Source: Tanytarsus gracilentus (taxonomy: Eukaryota; Arthropoda; Insecta; Diptera; Chironomidae). Taken from it: a stretch of DNA of 64,000 nt. The DNA is taken from positions 5,456,001-5,520,000 of the forward strand of contig JAXRKN010000043.1 of assembly GCA_038502055.1 (NCBI GenBank), in the 5' to 3' direction. Numbering within the stretch: the stretch's first letter is position 1; each line of letters begins with the position of its first letter. Position numbers and translations under genes: made by a program. Below the pieces are notes generated by a model. That model was given only the letters and a program-made list of their open reading frames with translations. It ran no database searches and was not told where the DNA came from. Positions 23,111 through 36,400 of this stretch are shown piece by piece.

Positions 23111-23381
23111 AAGAGTATTCAGATCATCAACGTGCAATATGCTTTAAAAATGTGCTACAATGTGTATTAGATTATGTCCATACATAAAGTCATTATTTTC
23201 TCTCTCTTTCCTCGAGTTGTAAATTTTTTTTGTCTCCAGTGGAAAAACTATATATAAGAGAAATTGTGTTTGATATTTCAATTTCTGGAGTGGCGCACAC
23301 ACGAGTCATGAGTTGAGCGCAAAATAAAAATAAAACCGCGCGGCAATTCTTTTCCTATTTCAAATCGTCGCCAACGTTCAG

Positions 23382-23415
23382 TCAGTTGCTTTTGGCAGCT
23401 CGAGACGAAAAGTCG
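23382..23415 (+). promoter_or_regulatory. Inr + MTE + DPE core promoter (candidate pri-miR-87 start)
   Basis: Inr TCAGTT at 23382-23387 puts A+1 at 23384. At exactly +18 the string CGAGACGAAA matches 8 of 10 positions of the motif-ten element. At exactly +28 AGTCG (23411-23415) is a full match to the DPE consensus RGWYV. There is no TATA box at -30. Spacing this strict is the defining feature of focused DPE promoters in flies. No protein gene on the + strand lies downstream for 14 kb, but the miR-87 hairpin is 2.5 kb downstream. Confidence 0.65.
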
Positions 23416-25887
23416 CAATTGAAAGTTCTCTCCTCTGAGCTGAGTAATAATTACATTTGTTTCTGTAATAGCATAGAATTTTAGTGAACATAGTTTGTTA
23501 TAGTTGCGAGTGTGATAAGAATCTTAAGTCCTCGACATGAAATATTCTCGAGAACTTGGAAACCGCGAAACGATTTTTGACCAAAACAAAAAAAAAATTA
23601 TATAGTTCTACAGTTGTAAAAGAAAATCTCTCTTCGATTCTTTATTGTGTGCCGTAATTGGAGCGGCTAAGTCACTCCTATAAAGCGTGCACATACCGAG
23701 TGCTTCAACCTCTGACGACACAGGGGAGACCTTCAAGCCCACGAAATATAACAATTCGCCTATCAGCTCCTAAAAATCTTCATCGACTTCCTGCAGCAGA
23801 ACGAAAAACGCGTAAGAAAAAAAAGAAAAACTTGTTGATATTTTTTTTTGCCTCATCAAGAGCATTTGAAAAAGTGTTTATGGTTTTTGTTGTCATCGAT
23901 TTTCCAAAACCCTCTCACTCACTCGCGCTCGAGCGTCAAGCTGTTTTTATGATTTCCCTCATTTTATTCACAAGATGCTGTCGCCAGTGTTTTACTGCTC
24001 TGTGTGTGCCTCTTTATAGTGTTTTTCGACATACTTTTCATTATGCTGCTTAAAATTGCATTTCGAAGGTTGGTGATAAAATTATTTCAACGAGGAAATT
24101 CTGGAAAATTATTTATAAATTTTTAAAAAATCGCTCGAAATTCATGAAAAAAGTTTTTTTTTCATTTGGTACCTCGCGAAAATAATTTTAAAAGCCCATG
24201 CATGGTAGGCAGCGTAAAGACACACAGTCGCGAAGAAAAGAAAGAGATTTATTGAGCCAACGATGAGTCATTCTTGGCGGCTCTGACAACAATGTGTCTT
24301 AGAGCATATGATGTGAGTGTGCATGAGTGAGATGGCGAATAATAATAATATGTATAGAACTTTGCGGTAGAGATCAAATTACTCGACAATTTACTGCCGC
24401 TGTAAGTCGATGCATAAGCCATAAAGTATATGGAACAATGGCAGTGGGAATTTCATTGTTTGCTTCCACATGGTTCAAAGCTTTACTAGCAACAGTATTT
24501 TTCAGTTTTTTTTTCACATACACTAGTGACTGTTGACGAATTTAATTGAACGACGCCCACCATGGCACATTCAGTCGACTCTATGTGCGATATTAGTTTA
24601 AAGAAAGAGTCATCATTTATGTGAGATGAGAATTACTTGCTTATTTCTTATTTGCGAGACTGTCAAATGACCTTTTTGTGAGAAAGAGAAAAAAATATGA
24701 TAAGCAATTAAAAAAGTATGTGCTGCATATCGAGAAATAAGATCTTTTTATGAGTACTTTTTTATGCTGATGTTGTCATGCAAAAGATAAAGAAATTCTC
24801 TCAAGTTTTCATGTACGACTTTGATGAGGTTTTAGAATCGATATTAAATTACGTTCGAGTAAAAATTTACTTCGAAATTCAATTTGAGATATTTTTAAAC
24901 ATTGAACGCTTATAAATTTTTAGAAACGACAAAAAAGATGAAAATTTTATTAATTTGATTTAAATTTTGGTTCCATCTTATTGGTATTTGGTATTTAACG
25001 ATATCATAGCTCTCAGGTATCTTTAAATTTTGGTTGCATATTATTAGAGAATTAATTTTTTAGTTGAATATTTTTTCAACTAAAAATTTTCCCACGTTTT
25101 AAGTGATTTATAATTTTATTTAATTTTTAAATTGACTAAATTAAAAGAATTTCTATTTAAAATACTTTTAATTTCATTAATTTCCCATCTAACCTTAATA
25201 TTATTCCGCTTTTAAATCAAATGGCAAAAATTTATTGCTGTAAAATTTACAAAGTCAAACATTCCTTTTTTGTAACTTGTTAAAAGCGAAAGAGAGAAAA
25301 AAATTCTATACGCATTGACTTTTTACAGAAAGAAACAAACATTGGAACATGACTTAAATAGGGAAACACAAAAAAATGTTTGTCACGAAATGCTATTTAA
25401 AAAATTTTATTAATGCTGCTCGCGACTGCGTTACGTAATCCACAGAATGAGCGAATTCTACTCAATATAGTTTGTTTAAAAAAGCATTCTTTGAATTTTT
25501 AAACTTTCTAACCGTTAAATGTGAGCGAAAGATGATTGTTCAATAAATTTGCATCACAAAAAATTTATTATTTAAAATTTGCATTGAACTCCAATCACTG
25601 TCAGACAAATCTGAAAGGGAGGCAGTTGAAATGATGACGAATGCTTTGCTATTGTTAATATGCAAACAATATATATGAAAATATCACATAATAAAGTAAA
25701 ATTGGGAAGCACACTTGACTGCATCAGGTAATTTGCAAACTCGATAATCCCTAGTGACCGACATAAAAGCAAACTCAAGGTATGAAACTTATCTTCTAAT
25801 GCTCGCGACTCGCAATAAATCTGAAAGTGAATTTGTGAAGTAATTGTTGCCGCCAACACAAAAATGCCAAATCAGCGCCCAACTTAT

Positions 25888-26089
25888 CCAATGACTAATG
25901 AGCCTGAAATTTGCCTAAACCTGTTTAACGCTATTGGTGCCACAACTTTTCCATCCCAGGTGTTTGCGTTGAGCCTAAAATTTCTCGTACAAGAATTTTT
26001 ATTTTTCTCGCTCAACGCTTGCACTTGGAATCGTTGTGCATTGGCATAGAGTCGAGGTGAGCAAATTTTTCAGGTGTGTTGGTTGTTGG
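25888..26089 (+). ncRNA. mir-87: microRNA miR-87 precursor with an extended apical region
   Basis: The 3' arm (26057-26079) begins GTGAGCAAA and ends TTTCAGGTGTGT, the sequence of the conserved invertebrate miR-87-3p with one extra T in the central variable part. Its partner is CCTGAAATTTGC at 25903-25914, which pairs with GCAAATTTTTCAGG at 26061-26074 with a 2-nt bulge. Below that, 25888-25902 pairs with 26075-26089 through Watson-Crick and G-T pairs with a single mismatch. The stem is therefore about 27 bp and extends beyond the mature region, as a pri-miRNA should. The loop is unusually long (about 140 nt) and contains its own perfect 9-bp hairpin GCGTTGAGC/GCTCAACGC. miR-87 is known from nematodes to insects and acts in neurons and glia. 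Confidence 0.75.
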
Positions 26090-26555
26090 TGATCATCTGG
26101 ATAGTCAACCGTGTGTACTTAAGGTATGATAAATTACTAAAATTTATATTTAGAAAAGTTGCGTGGAAATTATCAATTTTCTTTCATGCTTCTTGAGGTG
26201 TGTCTGCAGTTTTGTATTTTTTTCCCTCCGGTGTGGCACTCTAATTTATTAAAAGTCGGAGTTCATCGACATTACGAAAGAGAGAGACAGAACATTACGC
26301 AATATTTTATTTTTTACTTCACCTCTTTATTATTTAAATTAACTTTTTTTTTTGAAAAGGTAGAAAAAGTCACGAGGAAAAAATTTAAATCTAGACAGAC
26401 TTGAACAATGAGCACATCACACAGCTTTTAAGGAGATATTTGTGGCAAACAAACCCCTTTTAAGAGTATAACAAAGTTCTCAACATCAATTGAGATTTAT
26501 CTCAAACTTTACCGCAATTCTTAAACTTAAATTTATCACAGCACAAACAAAAACT

Positions 26556-29207
26556 TTATGGAGTGACACTTTGAACGGTTTTCACTTCTCCACTTCCTCC
26601 TTCTTTACCACCACCCCCACCCCATGCATTACTTTTTCTCTCCTTAAATTGCTTCGTATTCTGAACGAACTCCATGAGACCGCGTGACATGTAATAAGGT
26701 CTGAAATATTTGTAATTCTTGAAAGGAAACTCGTTTCTAGGTTAGAAAATTTGCATACTTATTAATGCCATCATGACGCTCGCAGTCCTCACAGAAGCAA
26801 AGGAAAATTGTATCAATCGTCATCTCAAAGACCGTTAAAAAACAATGTGAGACCAGAAATGCAAAAACACCGCAAACAACAATGGGCACCGATGGATGAT
26901 GAAGACCTGGCGTCGCCTGCAAAAATTTAATCATCAAAGAACGAAAAAATTTATAGAAACTCACCTGAATCATTTCGATGGCAATCAGCACGGTGGCAAT
27001 TACAACGAAAACCTTACCCAAGAGCAGCACAAAATCGCCGATAGAATTTATCGCGAGTACTTGAAGTGTGTTCTTGGAAAGGAGTTGAAATGCACGTTTA
27101 CCCGCTGTGCAAAACGATGAGCCATCCATAGAGATGATGATGTAAGCATTTTTACTTAGATACTGAATAATGCCATCGAAACATGTCAGGCAGCATTGGC
27201 AAGCCTTCAACACCATTACAGAGGCTTGGTTCTCTGAATTTTTGAATATTGACTGGAAATTTTATTTGTAAGTACTCGAAATTGAATAATGTAATGACTC
27301 ACCTCAATGCATTTTAGAATGACGCGAAAAAATTGAATGACTGCGATGATTGTTGATCCCATGCAGATGCTACCCAAGTGAAATCGAATGAGATGTCCGA
27401 AGGTTGTGAGGGCAGGAAAATTAAGCTTTGATTTGTTTCGTGTAAAAAACCATTTTGACACTGCACCGGCGATTATAAAATCTTGACATCCGAACAGAAA
27501 AGTTGTGAACCAAAACATGGCAAAAAGATTCACCCAACGAGTTACTTTTATGACACTGTCTTTAACATAAATGATCTGAAGAAATTAAAAATATTATCAC
27601 CGTTATAATTTAAGATTTTCAATTAATTACTTTCATATTAGAATCGGCATTATTTCGATTAGTTCTAGTCTCATCCATCACTTCCAGCTTGCCCGCACTT
27701 TCAATCATTAGAGTTATGTAAAAATTCAAAGCAATTGCTCCAAATAACGCCGCGAATGTCTGCATAAAAATCACAATTTTCTTAATAATTTAATTAAAGT
27801 CTCCACCCAACATACCACGAGAGGTTCAAGCAGAAGCATTGGCATGTCCGTTAGCGCTTTTCCCGCCTCCTTGAACAACTGAATCACCAAACTAACTCGC
27901 TTTCTCATCACAAATATGACTAACGTTATGACAATTGTGACGCATGTTGATAGAACTGCGGCTATCAAATATGTCGTGACACGCTCAAAATCGGGCGGAG
28001 CTTTCTTCTTCTCAGCGTATTTAATCCAAAGATAAATCGATCCTCCAATGCCGGTTATCACGGAAGCTAAAAGGACAATCCAAACAACACATCCGACGAC
28101 AAAGCGAAACATCACGAAAACGATGAAGGAAAATGCTAACGATATGAGGCAAACATAAATTATTTCACGATAGCAACTTGACAAGTCTTCGGAGATGTCT
28201 TGAAAAAAATTCACTAGACCCGTTCGTGAGAGAAGCTTTTGACTGGTTGTTTCATCCTTTTTATCGAGAACGCAACGATTGAAAAAAGTTCGATATCCGG
28301 GTTTGGCCGAGCACCTTTCAATGCATTGTCGATGAATATAGGGATTATCAGGTTGCGATGGATTTTCAAGCTTTTCAACCAACAAATATTTTTCCTTCCG
28401 ATTGTCGCGTCCTTTGCATCCAAGTTTGGTGTCCTTTTCATTATAATATCCGCCTCAAAAAAAAATAGATTAAAACCACACGTGTCATTAATACTAAAAA
28501 AAGCACTTACAAACATTTCCGCAATCGTCAAATCCATTCAATAGTCGATATATGTTGCCATGCACAAAGCAATAACTTACGAGGACCGCCTGCGATTGAA
28601 AATGAAAGTAAAGTTTTTTTTATAAACACATAGCATGTCATGCGATGGGACTTTCAATCATGGTAAATTGAAATTAAACACAAAGAAATGACAGCACATG
28701 TTCTGAAGTTTTAATTTATGGCGCCTTGAAAAAAGTTTCTTTTTAGATCAATGAGAGCTTTTGTATGTTTTAAGGGTTGTTTATATTTAGACAAATAATA
28801 AACTGATAAAAATAATTAAATCCACGTGAGAAAATGATGATTTTTTTAATCCAGGATTTTTAAAAAAATCCAGGAATTTGTTTAAGTGTAGAATAAGTCA
28901 GACTCACCAAGACAATTATAAACGCAATGGCTAGAATTAAAAAAGTCACATCTGTGCATGTGCGATTGATTGGTAGTGTTTCGTCACTATCCCGACTGCT
29001 CGTCGACTGCAAAAAAATTATTTTTTTAAATTTGTTTTTTGTGGTCTTGACAACGGTATTGAAAAATGCAATGATTTTTTGAGGTTTTATCCTTACATTG
29101 CCACTGCCATTGTTTAAAAGCATTTCAGGTGATACTCGCGAGTCATTTCTTCCTACTCGATGGCTGGTACTGCCATCACCACCACAGCAGCATGCAGTAC
29201 CGCTCAT
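26556..29207 (-). CDS. Choline transporter-like protein (SLC44/CTL1 type)
   Basis: Nine coding exons on the minus strand, 29207-29097, 29006-28908, 28589-28511, 28453-27816, 27759-27631, 27575-27303, 27252-26965, 26916-26759 and 26700-26556, give 639 aa. Family landmarks are all present. The N-terminal NRTCTDVTFLILAIAF starts TM1. GNVCGYYNEKDTKLGC matches the CTL GN(V/I)CG motif. A Cys-rich extracellular loop follows (CIERCSAKPGY, FFNRC). The C-terminal DTIFLCFCEDCERHDG leads into the conserved PYYMSRGLM. About ten membrane segments are expected. CTL1 proteins carry choline and related amines at the plasma membrane and in mitochondria for phosphatidylcholine synthesis. The C-terminal tail is short, with a run of five glycines. 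The N-terminus is Cys-rich (CCC), a possible palmitoylation site. Confidence 0.92.
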
Positions 29208-30482
29208 TTTCACACTCGATTAGTTTTTGGAATTCATTGCAAAATGCAATTAACAGCTTGGTATTTAAACAGCGACTGTGAAAGTTCGGTAAAGACTTCA
29301 CTGCACTGTTCGACTTTATTGCTCGATATCGTGTGCAACACTAAAATCCTTTTATCGAAACGACGCTTTTCCTTTATGATGACCCAATTTTTGTTATGTC
29401 AGAAAATTTGTTGGACTCCGTCCATATATGCATTTGATAGATTGATTGTGACAACATATACAAAGTGAGCATGAATGGAGCAATCAAAAGAACATAAAAA
29501 CGCAATCCATTATTCATTGAGTTGTAGAATATACACTTTGATAGATTCATGCATATGTGTGTGCATGTTGACAAACAAAAAAAACATTTGTTGATGTTCG
29601 GATTGATTAAGACACAGACAAAAGCCATGATATGATAAACGATGTTAAAAATAGGACAATTTAGTTACAGACATTAATTTACATTGTAGAATTAGGACAT
29701 GTGGCTGCACTTTGACTTTCACGCGCCGGCGAGGGTGAAATCGAGTAAAAACAAATAGTCAACATTACGTTAAGTAAATTTGAGTTTCCATTTATTTTTT
29801 TAATGTGAATAAAATGTTTTTTTAGAAGAAAGTATTTTTTTCAGTTCTGATAGATTTTTATCAAGATTTAAATATTTTTTGGATTTTCATTTTAAGAAAA
29901 GATGAAAATTTTGTTGAAAACTCCTAAAATGTTTATTTTGCAGTTTCAACCTGGAAATTAATTAATTTCTTATATTCTCGAAATTTATTCATATCTAGTT
30001 ACAATTTTATTATATAAAAAAATTGATTGCATATGTCCGATGGACAATGTCAAAATACAAGGCTTCTATAGAAAGATTTTTATATTCGAAGAATTGACAA
30101 GCAAAGCTGAGAGCTTGAGATATGCTAGAGAAAAAGAGAATTCACAACATTAAATTCAATTTAAAAAGAAATAAAATCGTATTTGATACATGAAATTTTT
30201 TGGAAGAATTAAATTTTGCAAAACATCAAAAATTTGTCACTTTCATATATCATCCATTTTTTTCAATTGACAGCCGCTTTAAGCGAGATTAATTTCAGAA
30301 AGATCCTAAAAATATTCTTAGCATATAATTAATTCAAATAAAGATTCGATAAACCTGTAAATATTATTCAAGTAGATAAAGTGGAGTTGAAAAAGTTAAA
30401 TCGAAAGTCATTCGGAATTTCGGCCAATTTAAGGTCTTTCACAGTTCATTTATGATAATATCAATTCGTATAATTGACTTAA
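29208..30482. other. CTL promoter side and amino-acid transporter 3' UTR
   Basis: The left part should hold the promoter and 5' UTR of the choline transporter-like gene; no Inr/DPE or TATA pair was convincing. The right part is the 3' UTR of the amino-acid transporter, with a minus-strand AATAAA (tttatt at 30006-30011) about 470 nt past its stop. No other feature was found. Confidence 0.45.
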
Positions 30483-33400
30483 TTAATCTTCCTTCTCCTG
30501 ATTCGGCACGCATAAAAAGAGCTTCGAACAAAATTGGTTAAGTCGTGCTGAGATGTGAGTGAGCCAACCGACTGGTCGATGTATTGTCAAATAATATACT
30601 GGAATTCCTAAAATTCCGAAATTGAAAGTTAAGAAAAAATTGGAGTAATTCAAGAAAATCCTCTAACCTGATAAAATTACTATACACCCAACGCCAACCT
30701 CGACAGGGCTCTGAAAGCATGAGGCGATGACAAGGAAGCTGCAAGTGCACATGAATATAATTGGAAAGACGAGGTTGACTTTAATCGGTCTTTCGGCATC
30801 CGGCTGCTTGTAACGCAAATACATCAGACCCGATACGGACATCAGAATGAAGAGAGCTTCCACAAAACTCACATAGTTGATTAATGCATAAACGTCGGGG
30901 ATGAATAAAAGTAGAATGGTAATAAGGCACTGAAACGAAATTAAAATTCATGGAAATAAAATCTCGGTGAGAATTTTACGTTGAAAAATTAAATTACCAT
31001 AAAAATAATTGAAGGAATTGGCGTAAGACATTTGACGTTTATGAGCGAGATTGCCGCTGGTAAATGTCCATTTCGGGCTCCCACGAAAAATAATCGAGAA
31101 CTGGCGAAAATTGCACCGTTTAGTGAGCCGAAGGTTGAGCAAGCCACAAATAAGGGCATAATCCAGGTCAGAAATGCTGGAAGCATTTTATCGCCAAATG
31201 TCACTGCGACCGCGAGCGACGATTGAATTTCAGTCACTGATAGAACGGCAAAGTACGCCACATTCGTGAAGACGTAGATAATTGTGACCGCTGGAATACT
31301 TATGCAAATTGCTCGAGGAAGATTCCTACAAGAAAAATGTTAAAGTAAATAATTTTTAAGGAGAAATTAAAAATTTACTTGTAAGGATTTTTCAATTCTT
31401 CCGTCACAAAATTTAAATAATTCCATCCTGAATAGCTAAACAGTCCATTGTAGAAGGCTAAAGCTATGCGACCGGGAGATGTGGTTGAGTTCTCGAATGG
31501 ATGCTGCAGCAACTCGGTATGACCGTTGAACAAATACCAAGCGCCAGCACAGAAAATCACCAGCAATGCAAATACTTTCGTGCCCGTGAAAACATCCGTG
31601 ACCCGAGTCACCCATTTGACATTGTAGCAGTTGATTGCCGTGAGAACGCACGTCACCAGACATGCGACAAGTGTAACAGCCTCGTAAGGTGGATCGCATG
31701 CGGGCCAATTAGGTTTGAGAAGATATTGTGCGAAAGTCAATGCAGTAATGGCATTGCCGGTGGGAACGAGAATGAGAAGAGCAACCCAGAGATATAAGAA
31801 TGCAGGCAGCGGTCCAAAAGCTACTGAAATATAAGCGTAATCGCCACCCGACTTCGGGATCATTGTGCCTGTAAACAAAATAAAAAACTCAATTAGATTA
31901 ACTCAATTTTGCAACTCTTGAGATCAATTGCAATGTCATAAAATGCACTTGAAAGTTTTTTTATGACATCTTATGCCGCTTTTAAATTACGAAATAGGAT
32001 GGAGAAAAATTTAAAGTGGTTCACATTTTAACGAAAAAGTAATTAAAAAATCACTCAAAGTTCAAATTTTCCCTCTATAAAAGTTTTCACACGTAGAACT
32101 GCTCGTAAACTTGCGCTTACTTGATTAAATATGGTAACGATGAGCTATTGTAAAGCTACAAAAAAACGTAATTTAAAAATTATCCAATTTAAGTGATATA
32201 TGTCAATTCACAGCTTTTTTTGTGTGAACATCGACTCTTTTAAGAATTCTTCTTTTTCTCGCGAGTCTCTTAAAAAGTCGTAAAATTTTTTCGCTTTCAT
32301 AAAATGTTCGGACAAGTTGAATGCAATGTTATTTTTAATAAGTATGAGGTAACTTTTTTATTAAAGTTATGCACATGCAACAATGCAAGAAGGTGGAATT
32401 AATTGAATGGACAGTCGCTCAAATCCGCAATCGAGTGCCAATTTTAATTTAAAATAGGAAGTCGATTGATTTTGTAGGCCAAGTCAGTGGTAAAAGATTA
32501 ATGTTCTCGCAATTAATCATAATGTGGATTTAATTTGCATTTATTGTTTGCAGATTTATGAGAGAGTCATTAAAGCTTTTATTGTTGTTTCGAAGTGGCG
32601 CTAATTAAACACGTTTAAAATTTTATTATGCAATATGTGAGTTCTGTTAAGTTAAAATATCTTTAAAATGCAATGAATGTTCTTCTTCCGTGGAATTCTT
32701 GGGATCATTTTTAAAATATATTGTAAAACTTTCATGAATAATTTAAAGAATTTTGAAACTTAAAAAAATAAAAACTCTTCTGAGATATTTAAAAAGTTGC
32801 AAATAATTTTTCATCTAATTTTAGATAATTATCTAGTTTAGAAATTCGAGCTATTTTTTGACGAAATTTTAAGTTGTGAAAAGAGAATTTTTTTCTTGCC
32901 GTAATTTGCATATATGTAGAAATTGTCGACATCTAGCATGTGTCGCATTAAGCAATTCTCGAGAGAGAATAATTATGAGAAAGCGAAATACGAAATTTAA
33001 ATAATAAAATTATTCTCTGCATGTCGAAATGTTTTTATGACGAATGCGGAGGGAAAATATCGCGTGTGATTTAAAAGCAATCGACAATGGAGATTGCAAT
33101 GTCGAACTAGCGTGTGTGTGTGTATGCATTTAGGAAATTATACGATGTCAAATGCGGGAGCGAGCGATAAAAATCTGATTCATCTGATGTCTGACACACT
33201 TTTGCCACCTGTTGCATCTCGCTAATAATCTTCTCGTTCATTCATTCATAGTTTTCATGCCGGCACAAGCTGCAACCGTCTGAATGAAGGTGAAAAGTGG
33301 CTTGGTGAACAGCTGAGAGATGTGCAATGTTACATCTCGCTGATTTGTTTTTGCTACTCGAACAATCACATAAGATTTGATTTATTCGCGAATTGTTAAA

Positions 33401-36400
33401 ACTTCCTGGATTGTTAATGGATTTTATGGACTCTAGCAATTAAATCCAAAAATTTCGGTAATTTTATTGACTTTTAATTTTAAAACATTTCTAATTAAAA
33501 GAAAAATTAAAATTTGAAATAAAATAGATTGAGAGCGATTAAAATTAAGCGAAGACTGAAGAATATAAAAATTAACAAGAATTAATTCTTCTTTTTTGCC
33601 GACCAAAACTTTATATATAAAAATTTATACATGTTGAAAGCACAGAAATTTATTTATAATACATAACATTTATATATTAAGTCTGCCACTCCTCCAATAA
33701 ATCTCTCAATTGTTCTTAAACTCAATTTTAATTTTATTTAATTACGTCAATTTTTTTCTTACTTCGACGCAATGCTTTTTTCCACAAAAAAAATTATTTC
33801 AGCAAATTAAATTAAATTAAACCACGCAAAACACAAAACGCCAGTGAATTTTTTCAATGAACTTGAAAATCAATTCGTGCTTCAATTAATGTGCAAGTGG
33901 AGCAAGTTCCCATGTGCGTCATGTGGAGACCTCAAATTTTCATTAATTACTTTAATTTTCATCTCGAAAATGAGAAGTCGATTAAGCCATAATGAATAGC
34001 ATTTTTTTGTTTTACTCAAAAAAATTAAAAACCAGAAATGTCGTGTGCGATGTAAAAAAATAGAAAACCAAATTAAGTAAATGTTGAGACAAAGATCTGA
34101 GAGCATCTGAATTATTAATGATTTTTTAAAGTGTTGACGCCTTATTTTGGAAAAAAGGGAATCGAACATTGAATATTTTTAAAAGTCTTAAAATTATTTT
34201 TGCTAAATTTTAAAAATAAATTAAAATTTACTCAAAATTATCTTCCCTCGATTTTCATCATGGCATTAAAAGATTCCAAATGATGACTTTATAACCATTG
34301 CAAAATATCGAGTATTGTTCTTAGAAACTCAAAAGACCTCAAAGCAAGAGATCACAAGAAGCAACAGAAGCATGGGAAAAAAGAGATCATAAAAAAATCC
34401 ATTCTTTTAATGAAGCGAATAGAATCTGCTGAAGGCTTTGTCTGTCGCCATTGTTGACACTTAGCGGAATGATAAATCGTGACACAACATTGTGGCATTG
34501 TCTCTTGAAAAAAAAGCTTCTCGCCAGAAAAAAAAGAATCTCATCTCATGGTTGGTGACCCTAAAGGAATGGTCAACTTTTATTTGGATTGATGTGAGAA
34601 ATTTGTTTCTTTGTCATTTTGAGTGCGTCGCAGTTTAACATTTTATATGTTCTCCCTTTCTCTCTCGTATGCGCATATGTTTTATGACCAAAGCCGATCA
34701 TCGTGATGATTTAATGTTTTAAATAGGTGAATGAAAAAGTTGCTGGTGGAGACTTGCTGAATATGTTGAGCAATTTCGCTAATGCAACTCCTAGAGACGC
34801 GGGGATTTCTCGAGTGAGAGTGTGATACAACATGATTTAGATTGAAATCAAATGGTCATGTTGAAGGCAGGGAATGACATTTTTTTAAGTCAGCTTTTTG
34901 AATTTTTTAATTTTAAACTATGAAATTTAAGATTAAATTTTTTTAACATCAAAATCAAGTTCTCACCCCTCGGAACTTTCATCGAGCCTATAATTCTTGC
35001 AAAATCGGGTAACCTGAAGAAAATTTATTATGTGAATGAATCAATTCTCACTCTCGTTTTCATCTCTTTCTCGGCATGAACTCATTTTTCTATCTCCTCA
35101 ACGACTTTGCAAGCCAATTTGCAATTTTAACTTCACGCTTCGCTGCTGCATTTTTAAACTTCATCTTGCATAATATTGTTTTCCACTTATAATAGCATCA
35201 TTTGATGAAAAATATTTAGTGCGACTCTCTATGTTCATTAAAGCTCATCAAATTGTCACTGATTTTTTCCATTTATAATGCTCGAACATAAAATTAAAAT
35301 TGAGATGGCTTATGAATGATTATTGCCATATATATTTATATGTTGTGCATGACGATGATGCACCCCACAAGATGCAGTTTAAGCTCTAATTTATTAAATT
35401 ATAAAAAAGCCATTTTTTTCGTGACACTTGCAAACCTGCGAGTGAAGTAAAATATTTTTTTTCGAGGTCGTTCGCGTGCATTAAACCAATTTTTCAAGTG
35501 TCTCACAATTAAAAAGACATCTCGATCGAAATTACATTATGAAAAATTTATAATTAAGTACTTAAACACATACACGCGCATGCATAACGATATTAATTGT
35601 CAACTTGCTGTTTTTTAAATTTAACCGAAAAGAGTTTCGTAAAAAAGAACTGATTATTATGTCTTTTGCAAATCTCTCTCGACTTACAATAATTTAATGA
35701 CACGGAGTCATGAGCTCGAATGTTTAGCAATTGCGAAAATTCCACATGTTCATGCTTCTTCACATAAGCACTTTTTTTTTCATTGTCCGATTTTCATAAA
35801 GTGGAAATCATGAAATTTCGCATATTATTGAAGCACTCATTTATGAATTGTTAAATACTTTAATTAATTGTTTGTGGCCACTCGCGGAGATGAGTTTAGT
35901 TTTATTGCCTTAACACAGTCACACGATTATCTTCTTTTATGCGATTTAATTTTATGAGATTAATTAAAATATTAAAAGCGTGAAAAAATTATGCAATTAG
36001 CTTAAAGTCAATAAACAATTTTCAGAGAGGTCTTGATAATTTTTGGATATTTTCTGATGCAACGAAATTTTAGAGGAGGTTAAAAGTGCTTTCATTTTCA
36101 ATGAGGTTAACTTGGTAATAAAAAATAATTGAAAAGAATTTTCTTATCATTTTTTATGAGATTAATGTAACAATTTTAAAAATTAACATCGCTTCACTTA
36201 AATTTCGCGCCGCTTCACGAAAGTTTAATCTTACAACTGAATCTGCATATATTGAACTTTATATGGGTGAAACAAAACCGGCAGTGATCTGAACCAGCGC
36301 CTTACAAAATCTACGGCAGCGCGCTGAAAAGTCATTCATGCAACGCCACTCCGTGACTTATGCACGGCACATAATGTCGTATTGATGTGTTATGGTAAAT

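Larger units (their letters stand above)
20236..26555. other. 6.3-kb protein-gene-free interval with a + strand promoter and miR-87
   Basis: No ORF here shows conserved protein features. The interval contains a GA microsatellite, a well-formed + strand core promoter (about 23.38 kb), a miR-87 hairpin (about 26.0 kb) and, at the right end, the 3' UTR of the choline transporter-like gene. The latter has a minus-strand AATAAA, tttatt, at 26306-26311. The simplest reading is a non-coding + strand transcription unit serving the microRNA, plus flanking regulatory DNA. Confidence 0.5.

Noticed and set aside
23658..24053. 131-codon + strand open frame just downstream of the Inr/DPE promoter
   Set aside because: Starts from a non-ATG codon, has poly-Lys and Phe runs and no domain-like pattern; better read as non-coding transcript sequence.
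25966..26020. Second miR-87-like string (TTGAGCCTAAAATTT) with a perfect 9-bp hairpin
   Set aside because: Only partial match to the mature miRNA and lies in the loop of the better hairpin; treated as loop structure.
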